A stretch of 64,000 nucleotides of DNA, from contig NMRA01000013.1 of assembly GCA_002633005.1 (NCBI GenBank), positions 380,490-444,489 of the forward strand. The letters are read 5' to 3'. A program made the position numbers and the translations under genes. Shown one piece after another: positions 10,788 to 24,858 of this stretch. Within the stretch, counting starts at the first letter, position 1. Every line of letters starts with the position of its first letter. Source of the DNA: Phoronis australis (lineage: Eukaryota > Phoronida > Phoronidae). The notes under the pieces were generated by a model. That model searched no databases. It saw only the letters and a list, made by a program, of their open reading frames with translations, and was not told the DNA's origin.

Positions 10788-13700
10788 AGACACTGCATGT
10801 GGAATGAATTTTGTGGGTCTTAGAGGACTCGACTTGGGCGACTGGGCCGCACGTCTCCCCTTTCAATTCAGTCAGGTGGTTTTCCCCCGCCCCCCCCCCC
10901 CTCCGCTTCACAACATTCAGGGTACTGCGTGTTTTCAGGTTGACATTAAGTATGTTATGATTTGTGTATGTTGGTAGCAAGTTCTGTTGAAGGAAACTCT
11001 GGCCTCTTTCGGTTGTGTTTTTGCAATGAGTACCGGCAAGGTGTATCCCACGGGAAACGTAGGTAGAAATCTGTTCGCATAGAGATTGGCACTGAGACTG
11101 GCTGATCCAATGTTCACTTTGTTTTTCTTTATTATAGTAGAGATAATGAAAAGCATTTGTCAGTAACCGACTGATGTGCGCCCAAGGTACGATATCCATG
11201 CGACCTGTCAACAATGAGTGCGTGTCATTACGACGTATGAAAGGACTTAGAATCGGTAGAATCCAGTGTTTTAATTGTAGTCAATAACACTGACATTTCG
11301 CTGTAGGAATATATTAATACCGGTGAAAGTACTAATGTTGCACTCAGGGACCTGGTAATCATGACGGGTTATTTGCAGAGGTGGAACAACACTTGTTGAA
11401 AAAGTATCAAGACACATGCGCGCACACGACCTTTGAATTATCCGCACGAACATTGAATCATCCTCACGTTTCATTAGCACTCTTCGTTGACTTAGTAATG
11501 AGGGGTCGCTTGTTTTGTTTTTCGTTCAAGGAATTGTGTATCTTATGTGTGGAAGAAGCACTGTGGGTGTACCTGTATTGCCTATTCACGGTACTACGTG
11601 TTTCTTTGGGAATGGTTTGCATTAACTCTGGTTACTGCATGCGCGCACCCAGCCTAAAAATAGTTGCTCGAATTTTTGAGAATGTGGACCTTTTACTCGG
11701 ATTCACAGGGTACGTTCAGAGTTATGAATTAGCTATTCGCCGAAATTTGGTAGTTCCTGACTTTTTAGTGGACTTTTTATCTCGTTTTCTATTCTTTTCG
11801 GATTTTGTGTTTCTCTGAAACGGACCTTTTTGGTCACTTCGCTAAATGGGAGGCTCGTTCGAGCCCCTTCAGCCCCCCCCCCGGGTGCGCACATGTTTTG
11901 TCATATTTCATGGATTCGATGACGTGACCCAGAGTGTAGAAATCAATACCTCGTAAGTCATATCAATCTCTTATTTCGATGCTAATTATTCAATGGTTAT
12001 GTTCTGGGTAATTCGCTTCCTCTTGAATAAACTTCAGTCTTATTTGCTAATACTCAAAGTCTTCACACTAGCTTGCGTAAGTTTTTGCGTAAGATTTCGA
12101 CTTCATGATTTCGGTGCAACACTAGATGCGCAACATTCATGACTTTTGGAAAAACTACATCAATAATTTTAGCTACGCGTCATGGTAGATTGGGTTCCAA
12201 CCTATTAATTAATTTAGGTGAGATTACTAAAACAGAGTGGTTTGCTTTAGTTAAGATGTCGGTTACGTCAAACGTGAGACGTACAGTCACGTAGGTGTCA
12301 TGTATTTAGTTAACCGTTTTTTTCGATTGCGAACACGGAAATCATTGCAAAAGGAAATATTTTGACAAACAACATGAAAACAAGATTGGCGACATCAAAC
12401 GTATGAAGGTGAAAGTTGGTCTCAGGTTGTGCAGCTAACATGATATATAGCCTAAAGGATGAGACGGTCATTGCCAAGATCCTTGGCCATTAATTATATG
12501 CACTTCAGGTATCTTTTGCACGAACTTTTAACCTTAAGTACTTGATGCGCACATCAAAGTCGTTTGTGATTTATCTTCTTGTGACTCATTTTTCCATTTC
12601 CTACAATCGATGAAAAAACATAGCAAGGTGACACACTTAACAGTAAATCCTGACAAAAAGTGACACTGAACACGCAAGGTGACAAAGGTACAAAAGGTAT
12701 CGCGTAGGTCGTCTTTCAAGTCATGTAGTTATTCATATGTTTAACGCCTATTTTTCATATTGGGTTACGTGTTTTAACACATTAAAATGTGTCGCCTTAA
12801 TCGTGAAATATGTAACTAGCAGCTGGAAACCTATAAAAGTGCTTGTTTAATGAAACTGTGTGTCGAGGCGAGTACATTAAAAGGTTGATGGAAATCAAGC
12901 CTGTTAAGTCATCTGTTTTGCTGCGTTTCGTATTTACAGGAGACTATAAGGTCACGTCAACTCTTCAAAATTGTAAGCCATGCATTCTGCGATGATAAAG
13001 CGCTTATAGTTTGCAGTGAGTAACAGCAATAGACACAGGACATCAATCAGTGTGTTAGGGCGGCAAAATCATGTGCCCCGTGTCAGAAAAAGAAACAAGT
13101 AGCGACATGTGATTACTAACAATATTAGTACACTAAACAATTATATACTAACAGTGTCCACTCCAGGCCGTAAAACATTTATTTAAAAGTGTTGTTAGGA
13201 ACGTTGCTCAGATTTTGGGGGAATTTCTAAAAAAAAAACAACGCAAACATGTTGATTTCTTCAGTATCAAAACCGGCAATTAGCGACCATCAGTTTATCA
13301 AATGTCTTGATTTCGAAACGGGGCCATCTTCATGATGGCTTAGAGAGACAAAAATCCTTACGGAAATGATTTCAAATAATCAAAAAAATTCAAAATTTTT
13401 TTGCTTCCTGTGACCGTTCTAAAAACGTCAAAAGTCAATTTCTCCAGGAAAATCGCATGGGGCTATTTTCACAAAAATGCAACTCTATGGTGACAGTCGA
13501 GCACACGCCATTATATTCTATAGTGTTTCATAACTACGCTTTGTGGTCAAGACATTATGTATCCAAGTGTCATACTTTTGTTTAATTTTCCAAAAGTAGC
13601 GTAAAATGAATAAAGTGGTAAAAGTTAATTTTATCACCGGAACTTCAAGTGCGTTATCCAATGCCATACTTGTGGTTTACTGTTGGAGGAGGTAACTTTA

Positions 13701-16700
13701 AAACGAGTCACCTTAACAAACAACGTTGGTTTCTTCTTTAATTCAACGACATGGAATGCACAGAATCGTTGAAAGTTGTCTGCCGGAATTTTAAAGCTGG
13801 GGAAGGATTTACAGCAAATGTATGGAGTTTTGGTGAACTCGTGGCGGGTTTTCTAATCCAGTCGATCCTGCGTTGCGGGGTCGGCGAACTTGTAGGCCTA
13901 CGGTCGCTTCGTTAGTTCAACTTCGACTTGAGCTGTGACGCGGTTACCGCACGATGTCGCAACTTGTCTGTAAATAGCTGCAGCTACGTAACGCAGAAGA
14001 TAGTAGTTACCCTTAGAGCATAACTAAGTGCAAATCAAGCCAGTACCCGGGGTACATGATGTAGCTGTGAGTGCCCAAATGAATGAAAAAGCAACGAGTG
14101 CTTACGAACTCAGAAAAAATTCGATGAATAACAACATGTTCCACAAAAATCAGCTGTTCCCCAAGAAAAGTTGTTTTTGCGATTTGAGAAACGACATCAA
14201 ACGTAATCAACCACATTTAGTCATTTCCAACACCTACAGACCTAAGTTTTACTTCAGTGAGCCATTTGGAATCGTAGGTATTCGTCCAGGATTTCAATTA
14301 GCAGAAATCTTGTTTTCGTATTGGACTTAGGGAGTTTGGATTGCAAATTTTTATGAAGGACAGGTGAACTGAACAGAGAATAATTGGATTATAATCCAAG
14401 TATGCTTCGTACCAAATGAAGGTAGGACATTTACGATTTCTTGTACACTGTAAGACACTTGGTCGACAACGCGTCAAAAAACTTTTACGCGGCATCACAA
14501 AAAATAAACTATTCAAAACTACCATAGGCATCTGTGTCCGGTTGCATGAAACATTCCCCAAGCAGAGGCTCAACTACAGTGTATAAGTTACCTAAGTCTT
14601 CTGTGCTTTTTGTCAGTGTCTTTGTCTGTGCCAAAGTTTAATGTTTTCCTTTCACGTTATCTTTATCGTGAGGTCCTCTAATTCTCGTGTTACTTTCTAA
14701 TTATAGACACTTACGTCTGAAAACTGAGCCCTTATTTCATTGAAAATAAATAGGGACTAGTCTTTGAATTGTGTTTTCACAAGTCCGCAAATGCCATGGA
14801 AAGTGAAAGGAACTGTGTTCTGTCGCTATTTTGGACTTTTCCGTGCAACTGTTTAGCGCGAGATTTGAGTTGATTGACAGGTTGAGCGTAAACAAACTTG
14901 GCGCTCTCGCACTTTAGCCTTTCAAAAAGCGGCGACTTTCATTAGGAAACAACTAATCTATATAATAAAATTAATTTGATTTCCTTACGTAGTTTATTGG
15001 ATTCGGAGCTCGTGTTTTTAAATCAGTATGCACTTTGTGTAATGACTTTACAGTAAACATTAAACGATGTCGGTGTTTTTAAACAACGATAAAAACAACG
15101 GACGCTAGTTGCTTGATTCGAACAGAAAAAAAATATTCCGTTGCCATTGTTTATAAATTAAGTCTAACCTTTTTGGAATTCAGTTTCAGAATCTTCCTTC
15201 CTGTACTCCAAATACCATCAAATAGTCTGGGATTTTAGTGAGACTTTTTTTGAAACGAAATGAATCCAAATATACGTGTTTATGAAGACGAGATGAATCA
15301 TTGACCCACTATGAGAGAGAATACCTCATGATGCGGAAGGAGTGTTCCTTTTTATTGCTGAGATTCAACGAACACGAATCGATATCTGATGTCAATAAAT
15401 ACTCGGGCTCACAGGGCGATGCAGTGTAGGCTATGCGAACATTTTTCACTGCACTTTCAAGATCTTAAACTTGCCCCACCTGCAATAAACCAAAGCAACC
15501 ACTGAATTCTGGGTTGTCTTGGCGTCTTCAGTCTTCGAGTGACCAACATCATCCTCTCATCCATCTTGCGGGGAGCAAGGTGGATACTCAATCATTTGGC
15601 GCATGTCTACACAGTTATTGTCTCAGTGGCCTCAGTAGACCCACTAACTTTATTTCCCCAAAATCAAAAAACGCTACAATATCACCATTAATAACAGAAA
15701 ATATGCTTTCACGACTCCGACTAGTCGGCACAGGCATAGTTTGTGGCGGAACAAAACTGGCGCCAGCCAAGGAGAGACGGAGGTGAACCTGGTGTCGACA
15801 TCAGAGAATCCGGCGGAGGTGAAACTAATGCCGACCCGGGAGTTCACAAACATGTTTGCGCCCGTACAAAGGAACACCCTCCTGTGCATATACCATTCCT
15901 ATTGTAACGACCGAGATTCGGCTTTAGGTAACTGTTTTGCAATGGCTATATGGTCTTGGGATAATCCCTACACTAGCGAGCACCTAGTTCAATACACTTG
16001 CCAGAAATGACAGCACTCCGGCACTGAACTGAATCCAAAACTAAATGTACTTCAAAGCGGTTCTCAAATTGCTCTTACTATTTTCGATTTCCTCCGAGAT
16101 TTCTTTCCACTTCTCAAGACTATTCCCCAACTGTTTCAGCAGGTCTAGTCACTATTGTTGACACTCTGTCTCCAAAATCTTAACCTCTATAAGTTGATAC
16201 GGGAAAGATATCTGAATGTCTCTTCCCAAAGTTTCAAAATCTTCATCTCCTGTTACAGTAATTGACAGCTTGACTTGGATATTGCATATCGCAAAACGAT
16301 TGTCAGGGATTCAATGTCAGGTTTAGGGCCTGTCCGTCGATCTTTGGGTTAGGGCTACATTCAATTCTATTTTTAGGATTTTTGAGGGTTATTTTTTTCT
16401 CGAGGTTTGGTAAGGGACGGGCTAGGGATTATTTTGAAACAGCATATAAGAGTCTTTCTGGTGAAAAATACATGACTGTTCTTGCCTTAGTACAACGAAA
16501 ATGAGGAGACGAAGAGAGGCAAGAAAAGAGCAATCAGTTTTATGTGTTTTATGCATTTTTGGAATGAACATAAAGATTGGATTTAGCTAATACTAATATC
16601 TAGTGGCTATGGTTTTTATCCAGATTCCAAACAATAATAGTTATTTATGATCTGTGAAACCGTACTGTGGATGCGCTTAAATTCAAAAATCATTCGCATT

Positions 16701-17814
16701 ACGTCTTGTTGTTCTGTGTTCTATTGAAAAACTGCGCAGGACAACAGGATATTCGTTAACATGTTATTCTCGCTGTTCATTGATTGTATAGCGCTACTAG
16801 CGGATTGGAAATACGGTAATTCCGGCAATGAGAGCGCGCTTTTGAATAGTGCAAGAACACATAGAAAACTAGGTAGTCTCCCAGAAGGATCTGCCAAGCA
16901 CACGAACGCAAACAGAATAAAAATAAAGGGAGACTCTACATAAAACATTGCACTAAAAATAATACAGAAACAAGAATAATTATTACCATTGCATTTTTAA
17001 TTAAATACTAAAATGTTGATGCCTTTTCTAACAATACATACGTGTGCCCTGGAAGTGTGTTTCACAGCACGACGCTAGAATAGTGCAAACTGTCTTTGCA
17101 GTATTCAGTCCATGGCCGGGGTAACTTAAGATCTTGCGTGAAGACAGAACGGGTACCGTGTAACAAGTGGGTGTGTCTCGGAGACAAGAGAACATTTGTA
17201 ACTCAAGTATTCCGAAGTCTTGTCGTAGAGGCACTTGAACAACAAGAGTAATGCAAAATGTGCAGTTCTTTCGTCGTTTATTGAGATAGGTCCCCAATTT
17301 GCGGCACGAGCTTACGTGGGACCTTACATACAGATATTTATCTAAATGTCTACAACGCTATAGATTTTAAATCAGTAAAATTGAATATTTTCTGAAAGTA
17401 GAGTGGTTGTAGAATTTGTTTTTGATATTTTAACAATCCGCCATTGATTAAGGCACGTGACCATTGTCTGTGTATTAAAATGTAGCAAAGCTAAAGGTTT
17501 ATTTATAGCAAAGCAACGATAGCAAAAACGCGTCCAAGTTTCATTTGACATAAACGTTCGAGATCTCAGAAATGCTGTTACAATTTTCTAAATTATCGTT
17601 GGTTTTCGGTTTTGGTTTCAATATTTCGTTCAATGCGAGCACTTAGACAGAAGTGCCCGGCTGACACCTTTAACTGGGCAACTCGCCCCCTTCGCTAATC
17701 TTGAAATCCGCCGCTGTCATTAAAGCTGCCGTTATCGTACTCTGGAGATTAACCTTTAATCAGGCGCAAACGTGCCCATCATCAACACTTTTTTCACAAG
17801 TTTTTTATTTTGTG
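10788..17814. other. Long intergenic stretch after TYMP
   Basis: Apart from the MITE at 11638-11895 I see no gene. AATAAA at 12026 is a possible TYMP polyadenylation signal. The open frame at 11381-11818 is partly MITE sequence and is not supported. The remainder is AT-rich unique DNA with short homopolymers. Confidence 0.45.
11638..11895. mobile_element. MITE family 2, copy 1 (258 bp)
   Basis: The ends are CATGCGCGCACCCAG and GGGTGCGCACATG, inverted relative to each other. The interior shares with the other copies the segments CGAAATTTGG, TTTTTAGTGGACTTTT, TCTCGTTTTC and CGGACCTTTTTG followed by CACTTCGC-AAATGGGAGG. No clear target duplication is visible. Non-coding. Confidence 0.7.
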
Positions 17815-18540
17815 ACATTTTGTGAATATACACAAAATGTACCGAGAGTGACGTAGATGGAGTAATACCCCACGAGACATTGCGTATCGACCGAGACCAA
17901 CAGAAGGTCGTAGTCGATACGCGAAATAATGTCCAGTGGGATATTACTTCATCTGCGCCAATCTAGGTTCGTTTAGTATTTATCCCATACACTTCAAATT
18001 CCTAAGCTTTTTTTAGTTTTTTCGGCAGATTTTTTTAAATACTTCATCCAGACTGTTCACGTGGCGGATCACATCGCATTAGGTTGTACAAGTCACAAGT
18101 TTTAAATGTAACGATTTATTACTTGAAAAGAGATAACAGTGATGAAAAACAACGGTTATTTTGCATTGGACTGAGTGTAAATAACAACAATATTGATATT
18201 GTAGTTACCGAGGAATCGGCGCCTAAGTTGTTGACGATATAATATTTAGCAACGGAGACAGAAGCGTCATATAATTAAGAGTTTTGTACCAGATGTTACG
18301 TTTGGGATCTGGTTGCATGTTGAGTGTTATTTATATAGTGCTTCAATTTATTAATTTAAACTATTTTGGGAAAGTTTGATGATCGAACCGGCTAACCACG
18401 TCAAGCCGACATTGGCCTATCTTTTGAACTTTCCACGTGAGAAGGCACCGTTGAAGTAGTCCGGGAGGGGAATACAGAAAACAATATCGCATGGTCGTAT
18501 TGCACTCGACTGATTCAACGCGTATGGGATAAAGGTGGTC
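17815..18540. repeat. Dispersed repeat, copy 2, with internal palindrome
   Basis: This is the reverse-complement partner of 2494-3185. At 17836-17980 it also carries a long imperfect palindrome: the block with ACCGAGAGTGACGTAGATG and GTATCGACC is repeated in inverted form with AGTCGATACGC and ATCTGCGCCAATCTAGGT. Copy 1 has only one arm of this palindrome. Confidence 0.6.
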
Positions 18541-21500
18541 TTCGTCATTCCCAAGATATTATTTTGATCGAAATCTCCAATGTCACGTAATTCAGTTGAG
18601 GCCGGAAAATCAGTGGGGTCAAGAGGAAAAATGGTTACGATTCAATTACATCGGATTTACAAAACTGACTACTGAAAAAACACAAACCCTGGTACAAATT
18701 TTAAAAAAGTACTTGTAAACTAGCTATCAAAACAAAACCTTTAGTCTTTCCGAAAAATTATTTGAAATCGATTTGAATTCTATTTTACTTCAACACAATT
18801 ATTAGACACGAGAGAAATAGTCTAAAAGTGGAATCATTATATCTAGGCTTATTAACACATAGCATGAAATTAGTTAAATAAAACCCTTTAAAATATGCAA
18901 GAACACAAAGAAAATAAAGAGAAGAAAATGAAATGATACTGAACTGAATTACTAACAAAGTAACAAACAAATGAGAACAAACAAAAAATCAGCATAGCGT
19001 GGAATTTTAAGCAATCAGTCGGGTACCATATGTAATATTGAAATCACTGAGGCTTTGGAGTAATTAAGCATTACAATATAATCTAAAATGTGGCAACCTC
19101 ATGATAAAACGTGAATTTTTCATATTTATTACCAAGGTTATCAAAATGAGACAAACTTTTAATTATTTTTGGGAATTTAGTTATCCTTTGTGCGAACTCG
19201 AGATAACATTCTGTCAGTCTATGCTGTATTATATGAAGGCTTACGCATTTGAGTTTACAGTCCAAGTTCACATTCGATTACCCCTAAATTCGAGCTACAA
19301 ACTCGAGATTTATACTAATATCTCGAAATTTCGGGTCAAGACTCGGAACTTTTAATCTCTTGCCGCGGTCATTAATTTCAAACTAAAATTAGATAGTACT
19401 AGGGCTACACGTAAGTCATGATATATTCGGGCATAGAGCAATAGACTTATCTTGAATTCGAAGAAAAGTAGAAATCAGAAAAGAAAATGCCAAACATAAT
19501 TTAGAGTTGCATTTCGAGTAATTAGATTAAACCCCGAGTGCTTATTGCATTATTCTGAATAAAATTTGCTTAACGTAAATCACACATGACAATGCATCAG
19601 TAGTTTTGTTATTAATCTAAAAACTGTCACTGGTATAGCCGGTCAAAACTTGACAAGTCTTATACTTTTGATAGCAATGTCATGGTAGAAATGAACAACA
19701 CATGATCGGCTAAAATTAACAACGATCACTTTCTGGGAGGGTTAGAAGTAATTACGAAGCTCAAAATTGCACATTAACAAAGTTATTGAGGCTTTTAATT
19801 AGAATTTTTCGTTTTAAACTTGTCGTATGATAATGAGGTAATTAAGTAGGTCATATTGCGCCATTAAGTAAGCACCACTCGCATTGGTCAATGCCAGGCT
19901 TATGTCATTTATTTTAACCAATGAAAAACAAGGTCACATACAGAAAGCCACTTCCTGTATGTCTGCTTCCAGGGTATCCACCTTTGAGTGCTGTGATACA
20001 CTTGCTTTTTTTAAACTGGTGAATTTAATTACGCAGGAATTCTGTTAAAAACTGTTGAGAGCTTGTTACAACTAAGCCTTGAAAGTGCAGAACGGAATCT
20101 ATATTTATTCGAAGTTCACAAGCGGGGAGTGGTCAGTGAAGCTCTCTAAGCGTATCCCTTGACTGTCTTGACAGTCACAGTCAGTCAGCCCATAGGACTT
20201 AATACGAGTCGCATTGGATGATTTTGGTAAATAAGCTCATGTTTTCTGATGTCACTACATTCACAATTTGTTAATTAGCCTTTTGGTTCTCGTGTACCTC
20301 AAATAATCATCTTTTACCAGAAATTAGAAAAAATCTGTTAATGCTAATTTATTAGATGCTCTTTCTCATTTTACACTTTCAGGAATTTGCGCTACTGATA
20401 CAACCATTTCTACACATTTTTAAATGTGATATGGAGAGTTGACTGAACTACAAGCTAAACTGCTCAAGCTATAAAACAAAAGCAAGACTACGTTAGGAAA
20501 TTTTGTTGTAGTGGTTGTCGTTTGTAATTGTAATACATATGAACACTGGTGCAATAAAAGGATCTTGGATAAAATGCGAGTTCTGTGCCAAAATGAATTT
20601 GGCGCTTCTGGCCACAAAAACATCGTGAACTTTCTATAGCAATGCAACAGGGCTTGCCTTGAATGCTTAGATGTGTAAAAGCATGCTACATGTACATGTA
20701 TTGGCAATTCTTACACACCTTTCCTGAAGCCAACCAAAATCATTTGCTTATTCGTTTCATTCTGTTGTATGCGTTTTATGTACAATTGATGTTGTTGAAT
20801 AAGCAGTTAACAGGTTTCTTTGCATGCCAAAATAGTGCTTTGTCTACTGGTCTTGACACACTAGCCATAAATCTTTGGTTTTAGTTAGGAATTTATGCAA
20901 TTCTATTGCAATAGCTGTACGCAGCTTTTATGTAGCTGAAAAGCTTCTTCCATACTTGTTTACTCGAGTTGCCATGACAACCATTTTTGGATTTTTAAAA
21001 GTGGCCTACTGGTTATGGAACATCTCTAGGTGGTTGCAATTCTAAAATATTTGGTTACCGTGACAACGTTGCACGTTCAAGCTTGACAAATCCCTTAACT
21101 TTTTAGAAGGGTCGCTAAAATGATTTAAGCAAAATACCTATTTACCATGGCAACGGTGCATAGTTCAACTTGGAACTCCCAAACTTTAAAGGAAGTGCCA
21201 GTTTAAGTATTTTGAACATGGTTGTCTGCTTTTAATATAACCGTACTATTAAACTGAAAATTGCGTTTTTTCTCCTGCTAAATATTTGGTGAATCGTTCA
21301 CCTTTCAAAGAAAGTGTAGAAATTTCGTCACCAGAAAATTTGTGCGTTCTTTTAGAAAAGCCTGTAAGACACGCGATGTGTCATTTAATTTAGCCACGGA
21401 TACAAGACGGTGGCAGTGGAAATGCTTTTTCACCTCCACGGAGACAATGAAATCACTGATGTTTAAAGAAGACCTACATTTTTGCGTCCCACATATGTTA

Positions 21501-22843
21501 CGCATGCGCGCATCCAGGAAGGACTCGGGGGGCTGAGCCCCTCCCCCCATTTGGCGAAGTGGGCAAAAAGGTCCGCCTCAGAGAAAGAAAAGGTCCGAGC
21601 AAACGAGACAAAAGTCCGCTAAAAAGTTCACAGTTCTGAAGGTGGTACCCCGTTTTTTTAGTCCTCCCGCATTTTTGTCAGCAAAAGGACCACATCGCCA
21701 GAAATTCGAGCCCCCCATGTTAAAGGCTGGGTGCGCGCATGTTACGTAACTACACAAGTAGTTTCTGGTAAGAAAAAAGGCCTATTTTTAGAAAGACAGG
21801 AGTGTTTTAGTAAAAGTAGGTGTTATGCGTGGTATGAAATGCAATGGTCGGCATCCAGTCTAATAAGAAAGAAATGGACTTTGATTTAACATATTTTAAC
21901 ACAACGTTGCACGCATTTAAGAGTAATTGATTGGCAACATCAAATAGTAATTCTAGTATCCACTGAACGTATTGATGACGATATCATAGGCTCGAACTGT
22001 TTCAAAATACTTGTAGGTATACAAAGGCATTGCTTCTGTTTGTGGCGTATGTCATAGCTTTCTGCAGGTTAACTGTTAATAGTTGATAGTACTTTACATC
22101 AAAACGAAGAAAGTATCGATAAATATCTTTCCACACATAAATAGAACTAGTTTAAATCTTTTAGGTAATGCATTACATTACATTGACAAAATCCCCAAAC
22201 TCTTGAATTTTGTGTGCAAAGTTTATCAGTTTTCAATCACAATGAATAACGCCGTACGTACGTGGTCGCAAGAACTGATTACATTTATATTAGTGTATGA
22301 CTGAAATTGTACATGTATTTGATATACTCCTCTCTCACAACGAATGGGACTACTGCGGTTGTGATTTCAAAATTATTTTGTTTCTGTATGTTTCTTTAGC
22401 CATAGAAACAAATTTTCAAAATTTACCTTTGCCGATATGGTCAAAATAGTCCCAATGTTTCAAAAAGTTTGTGGTATGTCATGGTCCCATTTTTGCACAA
22501 AGATCTCTGACAATGTAGGACGTTATTATCAGGAGCGTGCATTCATTCAAATATTTACAAAAAAGTGCCTTACTCGGTTGAATCTTTTAATATGACCTTT
22601 GTTCTGAAGCCCTCGTCACAGCCACAGTAATCAGGTAGCAATAATTGGCCGGGGCAGTATACCCATGTTTCGAGTCAAACATCGTAATTTCGGTGACATT
22701 TCATGACAGAAATGAGAGGGGTGCTTTAATCAGAAATATCCAAAGCAAACAGGAGTAACTGAGAGTTTGTGAACACAAAGTTTTTCGGCACTTTTGCCCC
22801 AAATCACTTTTCGTATCAGAAAAATGACAGCATGGAATTTTTA
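18541..22843. other. Intergenic, AT-rich
   Basis: It contains the MITE at 21503-21742. No open frame here has family features. The frames of 60-95 codons are what AT-rich random sequence produces. Confidence 0.45.
21503..21742. mobile_element. MITE family 2, copy 2 (240 bp)
   Basis: The ends are CATGCGCGCATCCAGG and TGGGTGCGCGCATG, flanked on both sides by TTACG (21498-21502 and 21743-21747), a 5-bp target duplication. The interior is inverted relative to copy 1 and shares CATTTGGCGAAGTGGGCAAA, AGGTCCG and ACGAGACAAAAGTCC. Confidence 0.75.
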
Positions 22844-24066
22844 TTCCTGGGATCTTGAAGTTTTTCACCGGGAGCAGATTATTATGATGTCATCACGATC
22901 GTAACTTTGACACCCTCACCCGCGTTGCCACCTTCCCCGTCCCTCGCAGTCGCCACCTGTGTCCAGCACCTACAACCCTCTTCTGGTGCCCAGGGCAACT
23001 GCCATGCCTCTCACTACTCCGCTGAGACACTTGAATATGTCAGAATACTCGGATAAAAGACGCAGTGACTGGCAGTGTCGTAGCCAAAGGGGGTGGGGGA
23101 CACAAGAGGACCATGACACCCCTGGTTATTCCCGGTCAAAACTATGTGCATACTGCTTATACACCTACATGTACATGTAGCTCTTGGCAAGGTCTATCAT
23201 GGGCGGCTCTGCACTGAAAAAAGTGGGGCTATAGACCCCCAGCCTCATGTGGTGTACTGCCCTTAGACCACGGGCGGTGCAGCACTGGTGCGCCGCCCAT
23301 GTCTATCTTCATATTTCGAAGGCGCCGTCTAGGGACTGCTAAACTGAGCTCCCGTAAAGCAAAAATTTGAAAAAGTAATCAAATTTCATTTAAATAGGAC
23401 AGTGAACAATGTTTGTGTCATACGAATGATAAAACAGGTCCAGAATCGATGCTGTTCTTTTATCGTGAGACGTTTGTTACACGTTCCAGTAAAAGATCTT
23501 CATAAGTCATCAGTAAATTTCAAATAACTCTAGAACGGTAAATCGTAGCTTTAATTAAATAAGTTGAGCTTTTGCGAAACTCATTAGGGGAATGCGAAAG
23601 TGCGGTAAGGCGATCACTTCACTGTTAACGAAATCACTTCTTCCCGACACGGAAGATGTGCAAAAATAAATTAGTGCTATCAAAATAGATAAACGAGATA
23701 TTTGTCACCTCGAATAAGTGAAAAACCTGTAAAATGCGTAAGCTGATGACCTGCTCACTTCAAGCTCATTAACTTCTAACACAAATTAGAAACTGAATAT
23801 TCATTGTCGAGATGTTTGATGATAAACTTATGAGATTAAGTCATATTTAAATTAAGCATCATATCTTTCGTACAAAATAAGTTCTTTGAAACGATTTCGC
23901 AAATTTTACTGCCTAATTATCTGAAATTTAATACATTTTCTGCGTGTAATTTGCAGACGAATTTGGTGAAGAATGGCAAAAGTTAAAGTTAAAAATCGTG
24001 CATAATGCGTCATTATTGATTAAAACACTGTCTTGGTCATTTTAATAAATACATTAAACATTACTG
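22844..24066. repeat. 1.2-kb direct repeat, left copy
   Basis: It runs from TTCCTGGGATCTTGAAG to ACATTAAACATTACTG and matches 24859-26122 in the same orientation with only scattered base changes and small indels. Read on the minus strand it lies directly 3' of the retroelement ORF at 24307-24856, so it is probably that element's 3' untranslated region or a terminal direct repeat. Confidence 0.85.
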
Positions 24067-24306
24067 GTGTGTACTTACAGTGATGTTATCTGCCTCAATA
24101 GTTGTCAGGCTTCTATGTAGTCTGACGTCTTGTCGCCCCTTCTTCGTAACAGCTAAACCAGGATTCTCTTCTACCCGCCGTACACTAACTAGTTGGAGGC
24201 GTAGCTTGATGTCGTCAGATGGCATCCAGCTTCCTCGACTCGTTTCGACCCTAAACCATAACGGTCTCCACTGGTGGGTCCACAGTGGCGGCCAACCCAC
24301 TGTGCA

Positions 24307-24856
24307 TCACTGAGGCCTCCAACTTCCTTCATTCCGACGGTACCACAGCCAACAAGATGTCCTCTCAGCTGTCTCGCCCAGTCTTCTCACTGCAGCTTTC
24401 TTCCTTCCCCCTCGCACACCAATCTTCTCCAGCAACCACCATACAGATCTTGCAGGGAATCCTCTACATCCCACCTCTACAGGAAACAACCAAGTTCGCC
24501 AGCCCCGAGCTCTACATGTCTCCGCCAGCTCGCTATACTTAGATAATTTCCTCTCATGGGCCTCTTCGCATCCTTCCTCCCAAGGCACCGTAAGCTCTAT
24601 AATCACTATACATTGATGAATGTCCGACCACAGAATGATGTCAGGCCGAAGTGATGTTTCCACAATACTCGGGAACACAAGCTTTCTTCCCAGATCTACT
24701 CTCATTTCCCAGCTTACTCCATCCAGGATGCAAGGCTGCTGACGTGACTTCTTCCGTATCTCACCTTCCCTGACGAATTGTATGTGCTGTCTGCTTGCCC
24801 TAGGCTGTGTTACTCTTGTCTTACGCTCTCCATCTATGATGTCTGCAAGGGTCTTC
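24307..24856 (-). pseudogene. Retroelement protein, C-terminal endonuclease-like part (5'-truncated)
   Basis: On the minus strand one frame is open from the N at 24858 to a stop at 24307-24309, about 182 codons. The frame beginning at 24705 can be extended upstream without a stop through C-I-L-D-G-V. Recognisable features are R-P-D-I-I-L-W followed about ten residues later by I-E-L-T-V-P-W-E-E. This R-P-D...E-x-T arrangement resembles the PD-(D/E)XK endonuclease of R2-type retroelements. Further on are V-E-V-G-C-R-G-F-P-A and A-E-R-T-S-C-W-L-W. Proteins with this tail recur in marine invertebrate genomes as repeated retroelement products. The reverse transcriptase part is absent, replaced at 24859 by the second copy of the 1.2-kb repeat. 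Family identity is from memory and is moderately sure; the host gene alternative is unlikely. Confidence 0.65.
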
Positions 24857-24858
24857 AN

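Noticed and set aside
11381-11818. 145-codon plus-strand open frame
   Set aside because: More than a third of it is MITE sequence and the rest has no family resemblance.
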